This document shows positions 41,419 through 52,420 of a stretch of DNA of 64,000 nt, in pieces. Source of the stretch: Kappaphycus alvarezii. Lineage: Eukaryota; Rhodophyta; Florideophyceae; Gigartinales; Solieriaceae. The DNA lies in assembly GCA_002205965.3 (NCBI GenBank), contig NADL03000029.1, positions 186,001 to 250,000 on the forward strand, in the 5' to 3' direction. Numbering within the stretch: position 1 is the stretch's first letter; every line of letters begins with the position of its first letter. Position numbers and translations under genes: made by a program. Below the pieces are notes generated by a model. The model made no database searches, was not told the DNA's origin, and worked only from the letters and a program-made list of their open reading frames with translations.

Positions 41419-42238
41419 TTGGAAAGCGGTGCAGTAGGGGTGTCTCAGTGGCAGGGTGGCGCGGCCAGAATAGGCGTGTCTTCGCCGGGTTTAGATACAG
41501 GCCATGATCAGGTCCCTTAGACCTCAGGATCTCGACAGCCTTGTCGAGCTCAGTGTGATTGCCTACCAGGGTGCAGTCATCCGCATACCATCTGTGTAAA
41601 TGGAGTTGGGTCTGATCGGAAATTTCTCTTGCCAGTGGGTGTATGACAAGGGAGAACATCAACATACTTGCTGGGTCCCCTTGTTGCATCCCTTCTTGGC
41701 TGGGGATGTCTTGTGTCGATGCCGCAGGCAAGATTAGGGACGGCATTTGACGGGCATACACCATGTTCAGAAAACGGCATAACGACGGCACTTTGGTCGG
41801 CAGGAGGTCGATCATTTTCTGTCTCGAAAAGCGGTTGAACGCATTATGTGCATCCACTGAAACCAGCGCGTAGTCCTCATCTTCACCTTGGGTGGAGACC
41901 AGTCTTCGGGCTTCGTGTACGATAGAATCCAGTCCACAGTGCACTCCGTTGGCCACCTGTAGTGGAGCGAGGTATTCCCTCGTGTCTTCCAATGCCTGGG
42001 GTAAGAGCACTTTCGTCACCAGTCGCCGCAAGGCCGTCCCAATTGCAATGGGGCGGATCTTGTCTGGCCGGGGTTGGATCGGCAACAGTGTCGCAGAGGA
42101 GATAAGGGGGATTGTCTCATTTGGGAGGTCTCCATGAGCTAGTCTCGACACAACAGCTGTTAGTACCGAGATACCCGTCACCCCAGCTTCAGGGCTCACC
42201 CGTGTGTTGGCCAGCAGGTGCAGGAGTCGCGGTGACAT
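41177..42238 (-). CDS. Reverse transcriptase domain (non-LTR), open
   Basis: A 353-codon open frame, the longest in the window. It shows RT motifs in order: IRPIAIGTALRRLVTKVLL (motif 1-2), CGLDSIVHEAR, YALVSVDAHNAFNRFSRQKM (motif A with catalytic Asp in VDAHNAF), PSQEGMQQGDPASMLMFSL (motif B, QGDP), HLHRWYADDCTLVG (motif C, YADD at 41576-41587) and LNPAKTRLFWP (motif D). Residues after about 270 belong to the thumb. The motif style (QGDP, H.WYADD) is non-LTR. It sits inside the broken larger polyprotein, so the ATG at 42238 is just the first in-frame Met. Confidence 0.88.
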   Translation of the reverse strand: MSPRLLHLLANTRVSPEAGVTGISVLTAVVSRLAHGDLPNETIPLISSATLLPIQPRPDKIRPIAIGTALRRLVTKVLLPQALEDTREYLAPLQVANGVHCGLDSIVHEARRLVSTQGEDEDYALVSVDAHNAFNRFSRQKMIDLLPTKVPSLCRFLNMVYARQMPSLILPAASTQDIPSQEGMQQGDPASMLMFSLVIHPLAREISDQTQLHLHRWYADDCTLVGNHTELDKAVEILRSKGPDHGLYLNPAKTRLFWPRHPATETPLLHRFPNENFSNHGIDLLGAPIGSPEFMENFLNEKIAGCKNAIADRWDWGCSHPVPPPPRLCLGMQATSCDEANTAECNKRPGNEI

Positions 42239-42265
42239 TCTGTGGGCCAGGTGCGGAGTTAGGGT

Positions 42266-42915
42266 TCAGGCGTCGGACCGCGCGTAGAACCGTTTCCTCC
42301 AAAATGTCCCCGGGAGCGGCAAGTCTCTCGCTTCTATGGCTCTCACCGGAGACTGCGGTGCTGGGTGCAGTTTTCGCAGGCTTTCGATGACTTGCGGGTC
42401 ACGCACATCAGCAATGTGCGACTGGTGCAGGGTGCGCATTGCACGCCCATATTGCGCATCTGCAGCAAGATGGGCTGCCCTGCGGAATTTTGCTTCGCGC
42501 ATTGCGTGTTCTGTTGAGGACGTGGTCGGACCACTCGTTCTTCTTTGACGTGGTGTGCTTGAATCGCCTCTGTCCACAAATCGGCCCATTCACCTGCAGA
42601 AGCGCGGCGTATTCGCTCGCGGAGTGCTTGGCTTTGTCTTGTCTTGGATTGCCACCCGGCTTCCCCCCGCATTAACCGTCGTAAGACTGCAGTGGGAAGT
42701 AGGTGAATCCTGAGGAAGGCAGAGTGGACGACATCGGGATTCCGAGCATTGGCTGCGGCGCGAAAAAGTGAGATCAGTAAGATCGCGAGGCTATGCAAGC
42801 AGGTCCCGGGGATGCGGTCAAAGATGTCAGAAGGCCGCAGCGGGCTGTGCAGCGCATCATGTACTGACGGAAGGAGAACATTCAACGGGGAGCTCTCTTG
42901 GTTGTGGGTGGGCAT
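42266..42915 (-). pseudogene. N-terminal extension of non-LTR polyprotein
   Basis: Frames 42915-42343 (190 codons) and 42589-42266 (107 codons) overlap and change frame near 42500. The first begins with a helical region (LHSLAILLISLFRAAANARN) and RRLMRGEAGWQSKTRQSQAL, the second continues EHAMREAKFRRAAHLAADAQ and ends before the RT. I recognise no separate domain; such regions precede the RT in R2-type elements. Confidence 0.5.
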
Positions 42916-44205
42916 ATGTACAGGGGTAGGGGGGGGGAAGCGAAGCTGGAGGAGGACTAGTTGCGAGATGCTTTAGTTCCCTTGTCTCCTGCAGTAGGAC
43001 CACGGGAGAGCTTTGCCTTCTTCGTTTGCATGTCCAGCATGCGTTGGGAAGGGGCGCGAGTGCGGTTTGCACGCAGTTCCGTCGTCTTCGCCGAGGAAGA
43101 GGGGTTCCCGGGACGATTAGAGTGAATGTCCTTTGGCCGTTGGCGACAGATCCCTTCTGTTGTGATGCGACCCTGTTGGCTGTCTTGACAGGCGTTGGGT
43201 CTGCAGTTGTGTCGGGATTGGAGGTTTTGCCTGTCACGGGTGGCATTTCATCCTCGGGTTCTTCTAAGGGTGCATCATTTTCTTGTTGGTCGATTTGGGT
43301 GTGTGGGGCTGTATCAGTTTTGGTCGCAGTGGGACTTTCGGGTCCGGAAGTGTTGTCCTTGGATGCTTCAGCATCTGAGTCAATCTTTGGGGAGCGAGGT
43401 TCTCGCATCCCGCGTAGAACTTCGTGATGAAGTTTTCACGAAGGCATCCCCTCTTGGGAGGGTTGCTGCTGCTGCGTCGACGAGGAGGGTGATTGCTCCC
43501 GCCAGGGCTTTGCGTTTTCCATTGTGATTTCGGAGGCCACGGTCTTGAGCTTTGCGACTTCGCGCGCAGCAGCGCGCAAGTGCCAACTTTCCACTCGGTT
43601 GTGGGGAGCTCGGCGATGAGCTCAGAAAGCGAGTTTGGGGAAAGGCGAGCACCATTGTAAATGTTGGGGATCTCCTGGAGTATTTCAGGAGATCTTGGGA
43701 GTCCGCGGCGTAGTGCACAACAATTGTCCAGTCTCCCGATGTAAGGAGGGCGTGCTTAGGCAGGGGTACTCCAGCATCTTCAGCTGCAATTAGCAAGCTA
43801 GCTTGCGCATCCTCATAGGCCGGTTGGGCTCCGCTGCCTGGAGGACCTGCGGAGAAAGCCAGCGTAGACCATCGGGGCCAAGGTAGGAGGTAAGCCTGTC
43901 ATCATTCAGGGGACAGGTGCTTTCGGTGTGGGGGCGCGACTCTGGCGTGTTGGAGTCTCGTCCTGCGATGGGGTGGCCAGGTCAAGCGATCCAGTCTGCA
44001 GTCGACAGAAATCACGTACGGTAGACGGGACAGTAGCAACTCGAGGGCTCGTGTGGGCCTTAACGATCTGTGCCCACGAAGGCGGGCGCGCCTTGGCTTG
44101 GCCTTGGCGGCTCTTTCCATTCTCGATCGAGGAGTTGTGGGGAGCGTTGGAGGAAGAGGAAAGGAAGACGTGCGAAGCGAAGGTAGAAGAAGAGAGAGCA
44201 AACAC
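42857..44205 (-). pseudogene. N-terminal region of non-LTR polyprotein with Cys motif
   Basis: 44205-43906 begins MFALSSSTF and reads ARPPSWAQIVKAHTSPRVAT, a SWA-type segment common near the N-terminus of non-LTR ORF1-like or polyprotein regions. 43796-43380 (138 codons) has GDWTIVVHYAADSQDLLKYS. 43408-42857 is acidic (QQENDAPLEEPEDE), then Arg-rich PLPRRRRRNC, then ACWTCKRRR, a Cys pair that could be part of an N-terminal zinc finger as in R2. Frames change at about 43900, 43390 and 43000. Function is inferred from position. Confidence 0.5.
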
Positions 44206-44869
44206 AGCCCCTGTTTCTCCCTCTGTCCGACTCGCTAACCATAGCGTCTCTACTCTCGGCAGGGTCGCAGAGTTTTCCTCGACCTGGGAACAAGAAGGCG
44301 TTGATCTCTACCCATCGCAATCGACACTTGCGACAACTCAGCAACTCTAAATCCCCTAATCACTCTACTCAACAACTTTGGCCCCAAGTGCTCTACCACC
44401 TCACAGAGCAGAAAGCAGAATGCCGAGTTCCATGCCCTATTGACACGTGTGTAGACCTCCGTTTTACTGCTGTTTTGATGAATCATTGCAAAATCCGCAA
44501 TACTGCATTAGTGTCTACTACTGTACTATAGTAACGACTCCGTGTTTCGCACTTCCAGTGGAGCAGATACATCCGATCCGATCTTCCAACATTAAAGTAA
44601 CCAAATGCTCCCTGGTCTCTCCCCGCCTCTACTCTGTTCCCGAAAAGTACTGCTGGCGGAACTGGTGTCCCGACGGGAGGCCCAGAACGGCTCGCTACAG
44701 TATGCCGCAACTATCTTGGCGGCATACAGAAGGGAAGCGGGGGGATGCTTAGAGTTCGGAAAAAGAGAAAAGCTAAGGTTATGCTTCTCCCGAGTAGGAA
44801 GTAAAAGCACAAGCATTTCATGGTACAGCATCCAAAGTAGAGCATAATGAACAACAACACTCCCATCAT
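44206..44869. other. Non-coding stretch between non-LTR element and gypsy C
   Basis: No supported gene. It may contain the 5' untranslated region of the minus-strand non-LTR element and the leader or 5' LTR of gypsy C, but I cannot find a second copy of any LTR. Confidence 0.35.
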
Positions 44870-45880
44870 TTCTCTTTTGATGGATCCCCGTCGTCCGACG
44901 TTTCGCGCTTCCTTTTTGCGTACGAAAATGACGCGATGCGCGGCAATAACGACACCGAGAAGGCCCTCCAGATTCTTTGCCATCTGAGGGGGAAGGCATT
45001 TGAAAGGTATTACGAAAATGTCGCGCAGGATGGAGCCTCTAATGAAGAGGCCAAGAAGTATGAAGTCGTAAAGGGCAAGTTTATCGTCGAGTTCGCGAAG
45101 AAGATCAACCCGGAGGAATAGGTTAACGAGGCATTGGTCGTCGGTTTGGAGATAGAGGATCTAGGCGGCTCACTAACAAGAATTGACGCCCTATACAGGA
45201 GTGTTGGCTTCAGTGATACAGCCTCGTTCGGGTCGCTTCGGAAAAATGTCGCGGGACACCCGGAGTTGGCGCAGTTCGTGATTTATTGGGCCCCAGCGGA
45301 TTATAATGGACTGAAGAAGGCGATAGAAGATTTTTTGTCCGTCAGAAGGCATTTTTTGGAACCGCTGGACAAGGATTGGAAGCGCCTGTGGCACCAAAGA
45401 AGATTCTACAGCGACCGGATGTTCGCACGAGGAGCAGACTGAAGCTCAAAAACAAGGTCGATCAGCTCGCTGGTCAGTTCGCCGAGCTCTCGTTGTTCTT
45501 GCAGAAACAGATGGATAATACGGACTGGCATTGCCTATCGAAGAGGACTTTAGTTGAGGCTATTGCGGGCAGAAGGGTCACCGCGCAATTGCTTGTCCTC
45601 AAAATACACACAGGAACACTCTGTGTATCTTTTGTGGGAGAAGGGGTAATTCTGGGGAATCTGTTGGTCTAAGGGGCAGAAAAAATGACAATCGTCGATT
45701 TGAAGTTGATGCAGCTAGGATATTGTCCGGGAAAGAGCTCAAGTGGAAGCAAGAGAAAGACGAAGGTCCTGTTGCAGTTGTTCGTGAGTCTCAGAAAAAG
45801 GATTTGGTGGCCGCATACAAGAGGAATGCTGAAAGCCAGGCCCTACCAAAACAAAGGAGGAACTACATAACGGAAATCGA
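44870..45880 (+). pseudogene. Gag remnant (gypsy C)
   Basis: 44936-45121 reads KALQILCHLRGKAFERYYEN (a Gag capsid-like L..LRG.A..YY pattern) and ends at a TAG. 45134-45442 continues (LGGSLTRIDALYRSVGFSD; LKKAIEDFLSVRRHFLEPLD) and 45376-45672 includes KLKNKVDQLAGQFAEL, which parallels the end of the element A gag. The zinc knuckle region (about 45600-45680) is broken: I can see isolated CVSFVGEG but no intact CCHC. It is followed by the protease. Confidence 0.65.
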
Positions 45881-46260
45881 CGCCCTTCTGAACAAGGCAC
45901 CGGTTGTTCGTCCGCTTTTGGTTGTCCCGATGTCCTGTAAGAAAAATATCAAAGTATATGGAGCCAACAAAGCAACAAGCAGCTTGCAGAACCACTTAAG
46001 AAAGTATAATTTAGTGGCAGAGCTTGCATTTGCCCCTACAGCGATGTTTGGGCACTTTCTTCGTGGAAATGCGGACGAAGCTAGGAAACAATTGAAAAGA
46101 TTGGTTGAGATGACTGTTCCAATGACTCAGGAATCGATGGATAACCCGTTTAATGGCCCTCGTCGGTTGAAGGTCGTCGCGGTAAAGCCAGCGGGACGGA
46201 GACACATGCCCTATTGGACACGGGAGCCGTTCTAAATCTCATGTCATAGGACTTTTGCAA
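45723..46260 (+). pseudogene. Protease region (gypsy C), D-T-G retained
   Basis: Frame 45723-46235 (170 codons) includes FAPTAMFGHFLRGNADEARK, closely parallel to FGQLLRGNADDARK-type sequence near 1010-1060 of element A, and a basic ending. A frame change then gives THALLDTGAVLNLMS with Asp at 46217-46219, the intact retropepsin triad. The corresponding element A triad is D-S-R. The protease is split from the rest by the shift near 46190 and a stop at about 46246. Confidence 0.7.
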
Positions 46261-46939
46261 GAAAATTCCACTGGACCCTGCGGCTACTGGTCTTCAAGTG
46301 ACCGACGCGGACGGGACGGTTGCCGAAGTAGTTAGTTGCGTGGAAGAGGTCCCAATATCTTGTGGATCGTTGGTGGTGCTTTTGAATTTCTTGGTAGTGT
46401 GTAAAGCCCCGTTATTTTGCCATTACTGGAAGTCAGACAATAGAGTCTCTGCAGGAGAACCTTGACTAAGGAAGGCAGAAAGTCACACTGGCGGTTGGGA
46501 AGAGGGAGGTACTTTTCCACTACTCAGCGAGCCTCCCGTGATCGATGGGACGCGCGCTGACATTGAGGATTCCACATCCCATGAAGAGTCGCAGGACGAT
46601 CAGTTTCCCGCTTCATCCTCATCGGGGTCGGGTGGCAGCGATAGTGGATTGGATACTGAATATGAGCTGGTGCTTGCGATCCTGAACAAGGACACTTACG
46701 GGCCGGATTAGATAGGATGAATGGGGGTGGAAAGTCTACTGGGGAAGATATGGATGCAGGACGGGCTGCTATACTCGCCTCTAAGATTAAGCATCTAGAA
46801 GGAAAGGGCCAGAGGCACTAGTTAGGGCACTCAAGGTCATGGATGCCATAGCATGGACATCCAAGATCTCGAGCCGGCTAACGTCCCGGTGATACACTCC
46901 ATTGACTTGACAGACGACACTCCGATTAACTCATTGGCT

Positions 46940-47640
46940 CGCCGGATGCCCCCTTAGCACAATGCCGTCGTGAGGAAGGAGGTTGGCGAGCTTCTAGAAG
47001 AAAAGGATAATCACCCGCAAGTTCAGCCTGGTCATTCCCGGTCGTTATAGCGACAAAGAAAGACGGAAGGCCCCGTTTTTGTGTCGGCTACCGCCAGCTC
47101 AATAAAGTCATGAAGGTGACTGTTGGCCGTTGCCGAAGATTGAAGAACTCTTCAATGACCTCGTAGGTGCCAGATCTACACGAAATTGGATCTCTATAGG
47201 GCTTATGGGAGGTGCGGATGTCGGAAGAATGCGAGGAGATGAGAAATTTGTATGTCGCTATGAAACTTACAAATTCGAAGTGATGCAGTTTCGGGTTAAT
47301 GAATGCACCTTCGACCTTCCAGAAGATGACGGAAGGAGTTTCCTAAGGCTTGCCGTTCTCAATGGTTAATGTGGTAAGGTAATTAAATTCCCCCAAAATG
47401 TGGAAGAACACTTTGAATTGCAAGGAAGTCTTAGAATGGAGTAAGGAGGCAAATCTGAAGATCAAGGTGACCAAGTGCAATTTCGCTCACTCGCAGGTAA
47501 AGTTGCTCGGCCACGTCGTCAACTCCGCTGGGATGAAAGTGGACGAAGATAAGATCAAGTACATTTTGGAGGCTCCAGCTACAAAGAATGCAGCAGAGAT
47601 CAGGAGTTTTCTCGGTCATGCCGGATAAAATCGCCGGTTT
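46940..47640 (+). pseudogene. Reverse transcriptase (gypsy C)
   Basis: Frames change repeatedly. About 46970-47110 contains KKDGRPRF-type finger residues and YRQLNKVMKV. 47130-47369 reads LPKIEELFNDL and, late, KFEVMQFRVNECTF, degenerate from FEVMPFGLxNAPxTF. The YxDD box is not recognisable. 47398-47628 has LKIKVTKCNFAHSQVKLLGH and EIRSFLGHAG, matching the RT thumb (K..KC.F....V.FLGH; FLGL). 46261-46940 upstream has no clear domain. Confidence 0.75.
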
Positions 47641-48200
47641 ATAAGGAATTTAGCCGAAAGTTCGGCAGTGTTGCATGCTGCTACTTATGTGAAGGAGTCC
47701 TTCAAATGAACAGAAGAGATGCAGGAGGCTTTCAAGGATCTCAAGAAGAACTGATAATGCGCCAGTACTTGCCTTTGGCGACTTTGAATCTCCATTCGTT
47801 TTTGAAACGGATGATTCCTCAGTGGAGTTGGGATTCGTGCTGGCTCACAAGGAGGAGGATGGAAAGTTATAACCAATTCAATTCGCGTCCCCTACAATGA
47901 CGGAGAAAGAGCGCTGGTAATCGACCAGCGAAAGAGAAGCGCTAGTTGTCGTGTTTGCGTTGAAGAAGGTCCAGGTCTAGCTACTATCCGAGAAGCCATT
48001 CGTTATGTACACTGATCACAAGGCGTTGCAAACCGCGTTTAAGGAGAAGGATATTTATGGACGGTTGACACGTTGGTTAGATCTGATGGCCGAGTACAAC
48101 TTAGAGGTTAAGTAACGCCCGGGATCCTCGAATGGAGCTGCTGATTATCTTCTCTAGTCGGCCCATAGAGGGAGGATGTTGGAAGAGAGATGAAAATTTG
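47640..48200 (+). pseudogene. RNase H (gypsy C)
   Basis: About 47760-47900 has the FETDDSSVELGFVLAHKEED-like first motif in shifted frames (F.TDAS..G.GAVL). At 48000-48160 the frame reads VMYTDHKALQTAFKEKD, LTRWLDLMAEYNLEVK, a stop, then RPGSSNGAADYL: the standard gypsy RNase H end. It parallels 2461-2660 in element A. Confidence 0.75.
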
Positions 48201-48960
48201 ACGGAAGAGTTTGTTTCCACCATTCAGTAGGCAAATCCTAAGCTATCCAACTTAGAGCCACAATTGTTGGACGTGGCAAGGATATTGGCTGGGAGCAGTT
48301 TCAAGAGACAAATCAGAAAGAAGAGTCGCTATAAGGCGAGGCGCGAAGAAATTTTTTGCTGTGGAACGACACATTGTTCCTTAGGGAAAAGGATGGCCTT
48401 CGAGTCCTTCTGACCCCTGGGTAGCGCGCGGATATTATGGCTATGTTACATGAAGACATAGGAAAATGGGACATGGGATCGACAAGAAAGTTCATAAGGG
48501 ATCGCTTCTGGTGGCTCGAAGTCTATCGCGACGTGACGGATTATATTAGTTCATGCGAAGGTTGCCAACGCGCGAAGAGGCTTCCGACCTACTACAAAGA
48601 GCCTCGATTGCCAGTCACGAGATTATTCGAGACTTTCGCCATCGACTTTGCTGGTCATTCAAGCCATCCAAGACTGGAAAAGGATCATACTAATGCGGTG
48701 GAACATCTGACGGGGTGGCCGATTGCAAGTGCAACAGAGGATTAAACAGCAATTACCGTTGTACTTCTAATTCAGCAGGAGATAATCATCCCGTTCGGAC
48801 TACAAAGGAGGATTGTTTCAGGCAATGCCACCGCCTTCCTGGCCGCAACGGTGCAGGAATCCATGCGTAGAAAGGGCGTGGACTGGAAGGAAGTATTCGC
48901 TTAAGCTCCGTGGACGAACGGGAGGGCGGAGGGGATAGTACGGACGATCCAAGCATGCTA
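48200..48960 (+). pseudogene. Integrase (gypsy C)
   Basis: 48437-48745 is open for 102 codons: LHEDIGKWDMGSTRKFIRDR and FWWLEVYRDVTDYISSCEGC form the HHCC-type zinc region (its His pair degenerate, C-EG-C intact); LFETFAIDFAG brings the first catalytic Asp and EHLTGWPIA follows. The Asp2/Glu region is out of frame at about 48790-48900. Similar to the element A integrase. The remaining C-terminal part to 48960 is short. Confidence 0.8.
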
Positions 48961-49499
48961 TTAAGAAGCCAATAGTGGAAAGCAGAGGAGAATGGAGGAG
49001 TTACTTCCAGAAGTTCTTTACAGTTCACCCCATCTTCGTTCAGTATAATGTATTGCATCAACCCAAGGATGTTAGAGAGCGACACAAAGATTACAGTAAG
49101 TGCAGCCCAGGATAATAATGTAACTCAGAAGATGTTTTCCTTTCGTATTGTACTGTAATCATTTCAATGTGCAAAAGTGTACACGTTAGGTTCTCATTGA
49201 AGTAAGAGCATCCCCACCGGTAAAGAATAAATAAGTAAATGTGTAAATTTGTCAGTTTAGCAATTTTGATTTTTCCCATCGGAAAAAACAAAGTAAATAT
49301 TTATTCTGGGGCCAAAAAATGGTGCCATTTCAATCGGATATAGCCACGAAATGTAGCCATTTGCTGCCAAGATTAAAATGGTTGGCAGCTCGTTATTGGG
49401 TGAAGACGTGCTTTGTTTCGAACTGTTTAGCATCAGTCTCAGAAACCCCCAAGCTTTTCCCCAAGTCCCTCGGAGTGACTTGGGAAAATCCTTTGCCAC

Positions 49500-50440
49500 A
49501 TTCCCGCCCCACAATTGGCAACCTTTCCCGCAATATCACACATGTCCGAGAACAAGATCTCCGAACAAGCGGATCTGCGGCATCTACTTCCGCTACCACA
49601 ACAGCTACAACTACAATCACCGGGTCGATTGCAGTACAGAAATTTGCCACGCGGAACAGGAGAGCATACTACCTATCATCAGAGGATCAGGCCCTAGTTC
49701 GAGCCTGGATCAAGGTATCTGAAGACCATATCATAGGGCCAGAGCAGAAATCCTTGGAATTCTTCTCTCGAATCGCGGATGTTTACAGTAGCCAGAAGCC
49801 TACTACAAGCACCTATAGAACGTCTAGTCTATAAAGTGCTGAATCAAGTTAGTCAACAAAGATTGTGTGAAGTTTTTTAAGTGCTTCTGTACTATTCGAA
49901 GCTCTAAACCAAATAGTTTTAGTGAAAATGATGTTTATCGTATGGAAGCGGCTATCTATATTGGCGTAAAGATACACTCAACTGGCGATAATTGCGGAAA
50001 TTTTTTCAAGTTCTTCGAGGCGTGGAAGGTGTTGCTTGAACACGAAAAGTTTTCAGGAGGGTCATCGTCAAGAGCACCATTAAACAAACGCACTGCAACA
50101 CCAGAATCGACAGCTAGTGTTGTTGAAGTGGACGAAGGTGTCTCTGCATAGAAAAGTTCAGCGTCTACTACAAAGGACCGACTGACCGGACGATGCAAAG
50201 CAAAAGAGCTCTTCAAATAGAAGCAGCAGCGCAAAAGAAGGTCAAGTTAGCACAGCAAGCAGTAGAACTGCAGAAGGCTAGGAACGAGTCCCTCGAACGT
50301 TACAATGAAATTTTGCTTTTTTTCCCGCGATTTATGGCTGTTGGGAGGTCGATGCTGAGGAATATTTCAACTTCATGCGCTCAGAAACGCTGCAGAAAGC
50401 GATTGAGAGAGCAGCGACGACGTCTATAGCACTTACTTCA
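49500..50440 (+). pseudogene. Harbinger-type Myb/NAM-associated accessory protein remnant
   Basis: Three consecutive plus-strand frames. About 49660-49790: SEDQALVRAWIKVSEDHIIG followed by PEQKSLEFFSRI, which fits the Myb-like domain of Harbinger-associated proteins (W...ED.AL..AWL..S.D...G..Q....FW..I). 49867-50151: FFKFFEAWKVLLEHEKFSG, the characteristic second half (F.f..cW..Lr...KW). 50193-50429: a coiled coil (LQIEAAAQKKVKLAQQAVEL). Such proteins bind DNA and help a PIF/Harbinger transposase. No transposase is seen nearby. The gene is broken by two or three frame changes. Confidence 0.65.
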
Positions 50441-50829
50441 CTTGAAAACGACTAGCAGGCGCCAAATTTAGGTGGACAAAGCTCGCAGTGTGACAACGCT
50501 TCGCTAAACAGAAGCGAGTAGACAGTACTTTGTAAAATAATCTGTGATATGCAAAGTTCGTAACAAAGATGAACGTTTCACCATACAAAGATGATGTAAC
50601 ACCAACTTTTGTGTACTATCGAGTTACGTTTTGATCCTAATAAATTTGTGCATTTCGCAAAGAGTCGCAAAGGAAACAGGAGTGACGAAAGTTGAGGACT
50701 AAATACTCTCAAGATTGCCCCACATCAGCGTTGCACCAACAAATAGGTCTCTATCATGTTGAGTTTCGAAATATTATTCTCTATTGAGCATTTTCCGTTC
50801 TTCTACGGCGATTTGATGCAAGATGATAC
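50441..50829. other. Non-coding spacer
   Basis: No gene seen; A/T-rich. Lies between the Harbinger-type remnant and gypsy fragment D. Confidence 0.35.
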
Positions 50830-51059
50830 AGCACTTAACAATAGAGTCGAGAGGCAGGGGTCACAAGGTCCGAGTTCACGCTTTAAACGATAACTTCTCG
50901 GTCGATGATGAAAGTTCGCCTGTCTTTACGAAGAAACCAGATACTGTCCTTGTGATTGGTACTCTGACTTGCCCGGTTGATGCTCGGGATTTTCGGTACA
51001 CAAAGTCACCTGCACGCAAGGAAGAATTGGCGACTCGGACGGACTTGTCAAAGTCCCTT

Positions 51060-51900
51060 CGGTATCACTCTTGTGTCTTGTGTAGTCGACCATAGGCTAA
51101 GTGAACAGCCCCATCCAACCGAGGTACGAAATTATCTTTCGTTCGAGCGTCCGGCCGAGTCCGATTGGTAATACTGTGGTGAAGGGGCAACTCTGGGGGT
51201 GGCCGATTTAACACTAACTCGAACGGTGTCATGTTCGTTGACCGGTGTACATGACAGTTGTATGCATACGTCAAAGCTGGGGCATACTCATCCCAGTCCT
51301 ATTGATGTTCCTTGACGTAACCTCGTAACATTGCGGCCAAAGTTCTGTTGTAACGTTCCACTTGGCCGTTGGCTTGAGGTGGTATGTTGTTGTGAATTGG
51401 TTACCCATCTTGAGGTGACGGCACACAGCTTGAAAGAATTTTCGGGCGAACTACTTCCCATTATCGGTCAACTCTGTTTTGGGTGGTTCGTATTTGAACA
51501 CCCAATGGTTGCAGATTGCTACAGAAACTCCGTAGGCCGTGATGGTCTGCATGGGATAACCTGCGTGAAATTGGAGAATCGACAAGTAATGGACAAGAAG
51601 AAGCGATAGTGCGACGTCGTTTCCGGAAGGGGTCCAAGGATATTCATGGCTAGTGATTGCAACGATTGCGTAGCTGGGAACAGCTTCAGGTAATTTGTCT
51701 TCTGACGCAACCGTATCCTTTTTATTCGCACAATGGCCGCAGTTTCGAGCTGTGGCATATCAATCAGCTGCCATGTGGGCCAATAATATGTCAACCGCAG
51801 AGACTCCATGAGTCTTGTTTGGCCGGGGTGTCTGGCAACCAAGGAATGATGTACGAGCTTGAGCACCTTAGCTTATAGCAACTGCGATAACTCAATATGC
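51060..51900 (-). pseudogene. Integrase remnant (gypsy D)
   Basis: 51866-51519 reads LKLVHHSLVARHPGQTRLME and SLRLTYYWPTW, the H.....GHPG..RT zinc-region pattern with the H pair; then SLAMNILGPLPETTSHYRFF and LSITCRFSNFTQVIPC, the core start where D would be (MNILGPLP; canonical MDILGPLP has Asp, here Asn). 51274-51065 reads YAYNCHVHRSTNMTPFELVL, the usual YN...H.ST...PFEL region after the catalytic Glu. The middle of the core (about 51300-51520) is out of frame. Confidence 0.75.
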
Positions 51901-52420
51901 ACTTGGCCGTCCACGGGACTTGTATTTCTTAGGATCCCGTCTGGTACTTCAAATAAAGCGGAGCGTCGAAGTCGCTTCGGTTGTTTGGCCAAGCTTGATG
52001 AAAAAAACTATCTACTTTCTGTCCTTCTATTACCTCGTCGTACGTGGCGGGGCTCGGCAGATCCTCTGACACTTGGTCAGCCGCCTGTTCTTGTTTCATA
52101 TGCTTGGGAATGGACGTAGTCTGCATAGTCGGGCTCCATTGTCACCAAGGGATAGATGTTCTCCGGGTCAATGGTGTACTCCTTGGCTAATGCACTGTAA
52201 AGCTCTTGATGTCGACGAATGCGTCGAGTCATCTGCAGAAAGCCTCAGCATTAGCACTGATGGCGTCGTCGATGGGAATGTTGTCATTGTAATCGGTCAG
52301 TCGTCGAATTCATGATAATGCATCCGGTACCTGATGTACCCGGCCGAGCTTGTACAGTATTGAGAATTCAAATTACGACAGGCTTAAACTCCAACGAGCT
52401 AACCCTCCTCAGGGCGTTGG

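Larger units (their letters stand above)
40131..44205 (-). mobile_element. REL-endonuclease non-LTR retrotransposon, most complete copy
   Basis: About 4.1 kb of minus-strand coding sequence reads, in order: N-terminal Ser/Pro-rich part with SWAQIVKA (44205-43900), a second part (43796-43380), an acidic linker leading to a Cys-pair near 43025, a helical N-terminal extension (42915-42266), RT with YADD (42238-41177), the thumb and connection, and a C-terminal zinc finger followed by RHN, PAD and DVTV (40600-40300). The order RT, zinc finger, RH[ND], [KR]P(A)D, DVTV is that of R2-type elements with a restriction-like endonuclease, not AP-endonuclease LINEs. Several frame changes exist; the RT core is open. 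Confidence 0.8.
44870..48960 (+). mobile_element. Ty3/gypsy LTR retrotransposon C, same family as A
   Basis: Plus-strand Gag, protease (DTG), RT, RNase H and integrase in gypsy order. Sequence similarity to element A is clear in the integrase (HLTGWPIA.A.E; LFETF.IDFAG) and RNase H (TDH.ALQTAF.EKD). Frames are broken throughout. I find no LTRs; the element ends near 48960, where the Harbinger-related region follows. Confidence 0.88.
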
